Made by a program: the position numbers and the translations under genes
The notes under the pieces: model-generated
Told to the model about the DNA's origin: nothing
Database searches by the model: none
The model's input: the letters and a program-made list of their open reading frames with translations, nothing else
Shown: positions 58,676 to 64,000 of the stretch, piece after piece
Layout of the letters: every line of letters begins with the position of its first letter
Position numbering within the stretch: the stretch's first letter is position 1
Assembly: GCA_900755895.1 (NCBI GenBank)
Contig: CAAEIG010000102.1
Location: forward strand, 90,842-154,841
DNA length: 64,000 bases
Direction of reading: 5' to 3'
Source of the DNA: Clostridia bacterium
Lineage (GTDB): Bacteria; Bacillota; Clostridia; Oscillospirales; Acutalibacteraceae

Positions 58676-60103
58676 TTACTTACTGGTTTTTGGGGGGTCG
58701 TCCCGAAGGTTTTTCTTGGTCCATAGCAGGAAGGAGATCGTGGTAGCAGTGGCAGCCAAGATATCGGCAATGGGTTCCGCCACAAACACTCCAAATAGCT
58801 TGTCTTCAAAGAAGAAGGGGAGTATGTAGATCAACGGGATGAGCAGAACTACTTTTCTCAGCAGAGCCAGCAGCAAGGAGATTTTAGCCTGCCCCAGTGC
58901 CAAGAAAGACTGCTGGAATCCTGTTTGGGCTCCAAAGCAGAAGACGCCGAATAGAAAGATCCTAGCGGCCCAGACAGCGGTATCCATCAGCTTGGGATCA
59001 CTGGTGAAAATGCCCACAAACACCTGAGGAACCAGCATGATGCACAGCCAGAACAAGGTGCTGTAGGTCAGAGTACAGGTGAGCAGCAGCCGCAGCGATT
59101 TGCGCACGCGTTTCATGTTGCGGGCGCCATAGTTAAAGCTCGTAATGGGTTGAGCGCCGGCGGTCAATCCCTGAAGGGGAAGTGTGATTACCTGCATAAT
59201 GCTGGCAATTACCGTGTAAGCGCCCACAGCGGTGTCCCCACCGTAACGCAGCAGGGAGGTGTTCAGTACAACACTTAAAAGGCTCTCAGTACTCTGCATG
59301 ATAAAGGGGGAGATGCCCAACGCCAACACTGGCAGAAGGATGTTTTTCTGAACCGCCATACATTTGATTTTGATTTTCAAAACCGTTCGTTTTCCCAGCA
59401 AAAAGAGCAGGACCCAAATTGCGGAGACCGCCTGGGACAGCACAGTGGCAATGGCCGCTCCCTGAACTCCCATGTGGAACACAAAGATAAAGAGGGGATC
59501 CAAGGCGATGTTCAATGCGGCGCCAATCACAACAGTGAGCATACTGGTTTTGGCAAACCCCTGGGAGGTGATAAACATATTCATGCCCAGGGCGATCTGT
59601 ACAAAGACTGTGCCACAGGTGTAAATGCTCATGTAGTCCGTAGCGTAGCCAATGGTATTTTCGCTGGCGCCGAAAGCCCAAAGAATGGGCTGCTGAAACA
59701 CCAAGAAAATAAATGTGAGCACAACGGAAAGGAAGAGAAGAGCCGAGAAGCAGTTGCCCATAATGCGTTCTGCTTTCTGAGAGTTTCCTTCACCCATGGC
59801 AATGGAAGCCCTGGGAGCACCTCCCATAGCGATCAAAGAGCTGAACGCGCTGATGAGCGTAATGATTGGAAAGGTAATGCCCACTCCTGTAAGTGCAACG
59901 CTGCCAATTTCTGGTATGTGACCAATATAGATACGATCCACAATGTTGTAGAGCATGTTCACGAGCTGGGCTGTGATGGCGGGCAGCGCCAGGGAGAATA
60001 ACAGCTTGCCAATGGGAGCCGTTCCCAGCATGTTGCTGCTTTGGGCGTGCATGTCAGCGTGAGACAGTTGTTCGGTTTGTGCTTTTTCTTCGGATGCACT
60101 CAT
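58676..60103 (-). CDS. MATE-family efflux transporter (second copy)
   Basis: A 475-residue MATE transporter with 12 predicted helices after a ~30-residue polar N-terminal extension. APIGKLLFSLALPAITAQLVNMLYNIVDRIYIGHIPEIGSVALTGVGITFPIITLISAFSSLIAMGGAPRASI is the MepA-type core. The ATG overlaps the stop codon of the CNNM-type gene by four bases, so it is coupled to that transporter. It is not closely similar to the other MATE protein in the window; substrate unknown. Confidence 0.92.
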   Translation of the reverse strand: MSASEEKAQTEQLSHADMHAQSSNMLGTAPIGKLLFSLALPAITAQLVNMLYNIVDRIYIGHIPEIGSVALTGVGITFPIITLISAFSSLIAMGGAPRASIAMGEGNSQKAERIMGNCFSALLFLSVVLTFIFLVFQQPILWAFGASENTIGYATDYMSIYTCGTVFVQIALGMNMFITSQGFAKTSMLTVVIGAALNIALDPLFIFVFHMGVQGAAIATVLSQAVSAIWVLLFLLGKRTVLKIKIKCMAVQKNILLPVLALGISPFIMQSTESLLSVVLNTSLLRYGGDTAVGAYTVIASIMQVITLPLQGLTAGAQPITSFNYGARNMKRVRKSLRLLLTCTLTYSTLFWLCIMLVPQVFVGIFTSDPKLMDTAVWAARIFLFGVFCFGAQTGFQQSFLALGQAKISLLLALLRKVVLLIPLIYILPFFFEDKLFGVFVAEPIADILAATATTISFLLWTKKNLRDDPPKTSK

Positions 60104-61449
60104 CTTTCTTCCGCTTCCTCTTTGCTTTTAGATTCTTTCGGGTCTTTGACCAACAGCAGTCGAGCGATGCGTTGGTCTTCCACTTCCAGGACTGTGATGG
60201 TCATACCACCCAGTTTCACCTGGGGGTGTTCGCCGCTTTTGGGGAGTCGTCCCAGCTGTTCAGTTACAAGGCCGGCAATGGTGTCATAGTCTCCCTCGGG
60301 TAGCTGGATGCCGGTAAGGTCGGAGACTTCGTCCACCGAGGCAGTGCCGTCCACAGTGAACTCAGTCTCGCTCATGCGGTGGATTTCCTCCTCTTCGTGG
60401 TCATATTCATCTTGAATGTTGCCCACAATGGACTCCACCAGGTCTTCCAAAGTGATCAGGCCGGCAGTCCCGCCGTATTCATCCAGCACAATGGCAATCT
60501 GCACCTTCCGCTCGGTCATCTCGGTAAAGAGCTGGCTGCACTTCTTGGTTTCCGGCACAAAGTAAGCAGGCCGCATCAGATCGGTGATCTTGATGAACTC
60601 CGGTACCTGTTGTCCCACATAGGGCAGCAGGTCCTTGATATAGCAGATGCCCACAACCGTGTCGATATCCTCGTGGTAGACCGGGATTCTGGAACAGCCG
60701 TTTTCTACGGAAGCTTCTACCACTTCCGCAATGGAAGCATCGTCCTCCACTGCAATGATGTCAGTGCGGTGGGTCATAGTTTCCTCGGCAGTGGTGTCCT
60801 TAAAGTCCAGGATGTTGGTGATCATGTCCAGCTCGGTCTCTTCAATGACACCCTTCTCTTCGCCTTCTCCCACCATTTGGAGGATTTCTTCCTCAGTGAC
60901 TGGATCGTCCAGAATGTGAGGGTTAATGCCGCAAATCCGAAGAATGCCATTGACAATCAGCGCACACAGCTTGAGAAAGGGGAACGCCAGCACTTGAAGT
61001 CCCCACAAAAGCCCAGCGTAGCGATAGGCAAAGGACTTGGTGTTGTAACGGGCGCTCTTTTGGGGAAGCAAGCTCCCAAACAGGAAAAATACCACAAGAT
61101 AAATTACGGTTACAATGAGTACGGCCAAAAGATAACGCAGCCGGCCGGATTCCACCAGTCCGAGAGCGCTGTCCAACATCCCGGAGAAGGCGTATAGGCA
61201 AAATCCCAACCCCAAAAAGCCAAAGAGCGCCATGCCCGCCTGGAAGGGGGAGACGGCGGCTTTCTGCCAGTTTACCAGCTTTGCAAGCTTTTTGGCTTTG
61301 GCGTTTCCGTCTTCGGCGTCTTTTTTCACTTGGCTGGCAGAGAGAAAATCCACAGCGGATTCCCCTGCAGCGTACAGGGAAGAGAGCACCAGGCATACCA
61401 CAGTGAGTGCAACTGAAAGAATAAAGTAACTGTCAGGTTCGGGTGACAT
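60100..61449 (-). CDS. CNNM/CorC-type membrane protein with CBS domains
   Basis: A 449-residue protein of the hemolysin C/CNNM family. An N-terminal DUF21 domain of about four hydrophobic helices (VALTVVCLVLSSLYAAGESAV) is followed by a CBS pair (MTHRTDIIAVEDDASIAEVVEASVENGCSRIPVYHEDIDTVVGICYIKDLL, and AYFVPETKKCSQLFTEM..) near residues 225-345 and a C-terminal CorC/HlyC domain (FTVDGTASVDEVSDLTG). Such proteins move divalent cations, notably Mg2+, and the old 'hemolysin' name is misleading. AAAGGGG lies 11 nt before the ATG. First gene of the operon with the MATE pump. Confidence 0.92.
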   Translation of the reverse strand: MSPEPDSYFILSVALTVVCLVLSSLYAAGESAVDFLSASQVKKDAEDGNAKAKKLAKLVNWQKAAVSPFQAGMALFGFLGLGFCLYAFSGMLDSALGLVESGRLRYLLAVLIVTVIYLVVFFLFGSLLPQKSARYNTKSFAYRYAGLLWGLQVLAFPFLKLCALIVNGILRICGINPHILDDPVTEEEILQMVGEGEEKGVIEETELDMITNILDFKDTTAEETMTHRTDIIAVEDDASIAEVVEASVENGCSRIPVYHEDIDTVVGICYIKDLLPYVGQQVPEFIKITDLMRPAYFVPETKKCSQLFTEMTERKVQIAIVLDEYGGTAGLITLEDLVESIVGNIQDEYDHEEEEIHRMSETEFTVDGTASVDEVSDLTGIQLPEGDYDTIAGLVTEQLGRLPKSGEHPQVKLGGMTITVLEVEDQRIARLLLVKDPKESKSKEEAEER

Positions 61450-61589
61450 GAAATTGTTAACCCCTTTCGCAAAACAGGCCGGGCAAGAGCCCGGCGGTAT
61501 TATTTTCTATTTTACCTGAAAGGCCATTGGATGTCAAATAGAGAGGAGGAGATTTGCCAAAAAGTTGACAAATCCCTTTTTTTATGCCT

Positions 61590-61618
61590 TTACAGGGCTC
61601 GAAAAAAATGCTAGAATA
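61590..61618 (+). promoter_or_regulatory. Promoter of nifJ
   Basis: TTTACA (61590-61595), 17-bp spacer, TAGAAT (61613-61618) preceded by TGC. A TTGACA at 61566-61571 has no matching -10. Confidence 0.7.
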
Positions 61619-61698
61619 AAACAGCACGGGTATCAGGAAGTCCACCGAAAAATACCCGTCAGATTCCTTTCGATCATCCTAAAAGGAGGAAATACTTC

Positions 61699-64000
61699 AT
61701 GGCAAGAAAAATGAAAACCATGGATGGTAACAGCGCCGCCGCGCATGTATCTTATGCGTTTACCGACGTTGCCGCCATCTATCCCATCACGCCCTCTTCT
61801 GTAATGGCGGATGAGACCGACAAGTATGCCGCTGCAGGCCGCAAGAACCTGTTCGGCAGAGAAGTCCGGGTCACCGAGATGCAGTCCGAGGCTGGCGCCG
61901 CTGGTGCTGTGCACGGCTCTCTGGCAGCTGGTGCTCTCACCACCACTTACACCGCTTCTCAGGGCCTGCTGCTGATGATCCCCAATATGTACAAGATGGC
62001 CGGTGAGCTGCTGCCCAGCGTCATCCATGTGTCCGCTCGTACCCTGGCCACCCATGCTCTGAACATCTTTGGCGATCACTCCGACGTGTATGCCTGCCGT
62101 CAGACCGGCTATGCAATGCTGTGTGCTAACTCTCCCCAGGAAGTCATGGACCTGGGCGCCGTAGCCCATCTGTCCGCAATCAAGGGCCGGGTACCTTTCC
62201 TCCACTTCTTCGATGGTTTCCGCACCTCTCATGAGATCCAGAAGATCCAGGTGTGGGACTATGACGATCTGGGAGAGATGCTGGATTGGGATGCTGTGGA
62301 TGCGTTCCGCCGCCGCGCCCTGAACCCCGAGCATCCTGTGCTCCGCGGTCAGGCTCAGAACGGCGACATCTTCTTCCAGGCTCGCGAAGCCTGCAACAAG
62401 TACTACGACGCTGTTCCCGAGGTTGTCGTGGACTACATGAATAAGGTTAACGAGAAGATCGGCACCGACTACAAGCCCTTCAACTACTATGGCGCTCCCG
62501 ATGCCGACAAGGTCATCATCGCCATGGGTTCCGCTTGCGAGACCATTGAGGAAGTCATCGACTACCTGAATGCCGCTGGCGAGAAGGTGGGTCTGGTGAA
62601 GGTCCATCTGTATCGTCCCTTCGTGGCCAAGTACCTGCTGGACGTGCTGCCTGAGACTGTGAAGCAGATCTCTGTTCTGGACCGTACCAAGGAGCCCGGC
62701 TCCATCGGCGAGCCCCTGTATCTGGACGTTCTGGCTGCTATCAACGGCACTCCCTTCGGCGCTTGCCCCGTGTACTCCGGCCGTTACGGTCTGGGTTCCA
62801 AGGACACCAAGCCCAGCGATATCATCGCTGTCTACCGCAACATGGAGAAGGCCGAGCCCAAGAAGCGCTTCACCATCGGCATTGTGGACGATGTGACCCA
62901 TCTGTCCCTGGAGGCCAACGAGGATCCCGATACTGCTCCTGCTGGCACCACCTCTTGTAAGTTCTGGGGTCTGGGCTCCGACGGTACTGTTGGCGCCAAC
63001 AAGAACTCCATCAAGATCATCGGTGACCACACCGATATGTACGCTCAGGGCTACTTCGACTATGACTCCAAGAAGTCCGGCGGTCTGACCATTTCTCACC
63101 TGCGTTTTGGTCACACTCCCATCAAGTCCACCTACTACATCTCCAAGGCTGACTTCGTGGCCTGCTCCAATCCTGCTTACCTGGAGACCTACGACATGGT
63201 GCAGGATCTGAAGAAGGGCGGCAGCTTCCTGCTGAACTGCTCTTGGGATGCCAAGGAGCTGGACGAGCGTCTGCCCGGCAAGGTGAAGAAATTCATCGCC
63301 GACAACGACATCAACTTCTATACCATCGATGCCTTCAAGATCGGCAAGGAGCTGGGCCTGGGCACCCGTACCAACACTGTGCTGCAGTCTGCTTTCTTCT
63401 CCATTGCTAAGATCATCCCCGAAGAGGATGCCATCAAGTACATGAAGGACGCCGCTACCAAGTCCTACAGCCGCAAGGGCGAGGCCATCGTCAAGATGAA
63501 CCACGACGCTATCGATCGTGGCGCCAACGGCTATGTGAAGGTGGAAGTCCCCGCTTCCTGGAAGGACGCTGTGGACGATTCCAAGGCTAAGGTTGCTACC
63601 GGCAACCGTCCCGAGCTGGTGGATTACGTGAACAACGTGGTGTTCCCCGTGAACTCCTTCCACGGCAAGGATCTGCCTGTCTCCACCTTTGAGCAGTATG
63701 CTGACGGCACTTCTCCCCAGGGCACTGCCGCTTACGAGAAGCGCGGCGTGGCTGTGGATGTTCCCGAGTGGATCGTGGACAACTGCATCCAGTGTAACCA
63801 GTGTTCCTATGTGTGTCCTCATGCAGTTATCCGTCCCATCGCTATGACCGATGAAGAGCTGGCTGCTGCTCCTGCCGGCACCAAGGCTAAGCCCATGACC
63901 GGCGTCCCCGGCATGAACTTTGCTATGGTCATCTCTCCGCTGGACTGCACCGGCTGCGGCTCCCCCGCGGCCACCCCCCCCCCCCAGGCGAATGAACATC
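61699..64000 (+). CDS. nifJ: Pyruvate:ferredoxin (flavodoxin) oxidoreductase, N-terminal two thirds
   Basis: Homodimeric PFOR that oxidises pyruvate to acetyl-CoA and CO2, reducing ferredoxin. About 767 of the usual ~1170 residues lie in the window. The N-terminal MKTMDGNSAAAHVSYAFTDVAAIYPITPSS domain I, the EMQSEAGAAGAVHGSLAAGALTTTYTASQGLLLMIPN segment near residue 55, and the first ferredoxin motif CIQCNQCSYVCP near 695 are clear. AAAGGAGG is 9 nt upstream of the ATG. The final ~40 bases break the second cluster: after CTGCG the frame reads Ser-Pro-Ala-Ala-Thr-Pro instead of N-C-x-x-x-C, with 12 consecutive C bases, probably an assembly-edge artefact. Confidence 0.96.
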   Translation, partial: MARKMKTMDGNSAAAHVSYAFTDVAAIYPITPSSVMADETDKYAAAGRKNLFGREVRVTEMQSEAGAAGAVHGSLAAGALTTTYTASQGLLLMIPNMYKMAGELLPSVIHVSARTLATHALNIFGDHSDVYACRQTGYAMLCANSPQEVMDLGAVAHLSAIKGRVPFLHFFDGFRTSHEIQKIQVWDYDDLGEMLDWDAVDAFRRRALNPEHPVLRGQAQNGDIFFQAREACNKYYDAVPEVVVDYMNKVNEKIGTDYKPFNYYGAPDADKVIIAMGSACETIEEVIDYLNAAGEKVGLVKVHLYRPFVAKYLLDVLPETVKQISVLDRTKEPGSIGEPLYLDVLAAINGTPFGACPVYSGRYGLGSKDTKPSDIIAVYRNMEKAEPKKRFTIGIVDDVTHLSLEANEDPDTAPAGTTSCKFWGLGSDGTVGANKNSIKIIGDHTDMYAQGYFDYDSKKSGGLTISHLRFGHTPIKSTYYISKADFVACSNPAYLETYDMVQDLKKGGSFLLNCSWDAKELDERLPGKVKKFIADNDINFYTIDAFKIGKELGLGTRTNTVLQSAFFSIAKIIPEEDAIKYMKDAATKSYSRKGEAIVKMNHDAIDRGANGYVKVEVPASWKDAVDDSKAKVATGNRPELVDYVNNVVFPVNSFHGKDLPVSTFEQYADGTSPQGTAAYEKRGVAVDVPEWIVDNCIQCNQCSYVCPHAVIRPIAMTDEELAAAPAGTKAKPMTGVPGMNFAMVISPLDCTGCGSPAATPPPQANEH

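Noticed and set aside
57682..60103. Antibiotic-resistance island
   Set aside because: Two MATE pumps and a regulator are common in this lineage; no integrase, transposase, direct repeats or composition shift were seen.
61633..63999. 788-codon frame on the - strand at the right end
   Set aside because: It is the shadow of nifJ, whose + strand frame is open to the window edge and matches PFOR throughout.

Overview
This 64 kb window is a contiguous piece of a bacterial chromosome from an endospore-forming member of the Firmicutes (Clostridia). The evidence is in the genes: dipicolinate synthase dpaA/dpaB, the sporulation proteins YabP and YabQ, a PdaA-type cortex deacetylase, a SpoVB/MurJ-type flippase, a Firmicutes-type S12 with the inserted N-terminal segment, an S-box (SAM-I) riboswitch and pyruvate:ferredoxin oxidoreductase. 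Moderately high GC, strong AGGAGG-type ribosome binding sites and this gene content would fit the Oscillospiraceae (Flavonifractor/Oscillibacter-like bacteria), but that rank is inference. No tRNA, rRNA, insertion sequence, prophage or CRISPR array was seen; this is core chromosome with small accessory patches.

Region by region. 1-15.3 kb: information processing, all on the + strand: dnaG (partial) - rpoD - an Rrf2/IscR-like regulator, then rpoB-rpoC, then rpsL-rpsG-fusA-tuf. The rpoB and rpsL transcription units each start with a strong promoter and a long structured leader. 15.4-25.6 kb: a membrane-anchored Xre regulator, metK under a SAM-I riboswitch, recD2, a HAD protein, two tandem GNAT acetyltransferases, an MreB-type actin and a murC-HAD operon. 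25.8-30.8 kb: dpaAB behind a sigma-K-like promoter, a zinc-ribbon membrane protein, O-acetylhomoserine sulfhydrylase, and a GNAT-lipoprotein pair. 30.8-34.2 kb: a VanR/VanS-like two-component system, divergent from pdaA. 34.3-44.0 kb: two flavoproteins coupled by an ATGA overlap, then recJ-rel-hemZ-nucleoside kinase. 44.1-51.1 kb: a zinc-ribbon protein behind a phased triple repeat, a DUF2089 regulator with a membrane mini-protein, the flippase, and the conserved hup-rqcP-yabP-yabQ-divIC-S1 cluster, an orphan fumarase alpha subunit and hpf. 51.2-64 kb: a 23S rRNA-type methyltransferase and a GNAT; an ABC exporter whose promoter abuts a perfect 16-bp palindrome; a PPOX protein and MATE pump behind a structured RNA that may be a guanidine-IV riboswitch; a Crp/Fnr regulator, a 57-residue small protein, a second MATE pump coupled to a CNNM/CBS transporter; and the 5' two thirds of nifJ.

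How it fits together: the first third builds RNA polymerase and the translation machinery; hpf and rel add stationary-phase and stringent control; dpaAB, pdaA, yabPQ and the flippase serve spore core, cortex and coat; metK and metY belong to methionine/SAM metabolism. The best candidates for something under-described are regulatory RNAs and operators rather than protein machines: the RNA at about 55.67-55.76 kb, the palindrome at 53.13 kb, the 11-bp-phased repeats at 44.05 kb, and the leaders of rpoB, rpsL, hup and hpf. The last ~40 bases (a run of 12 C after a broken ferredoxin motif) look like an assembly-edge artefact.
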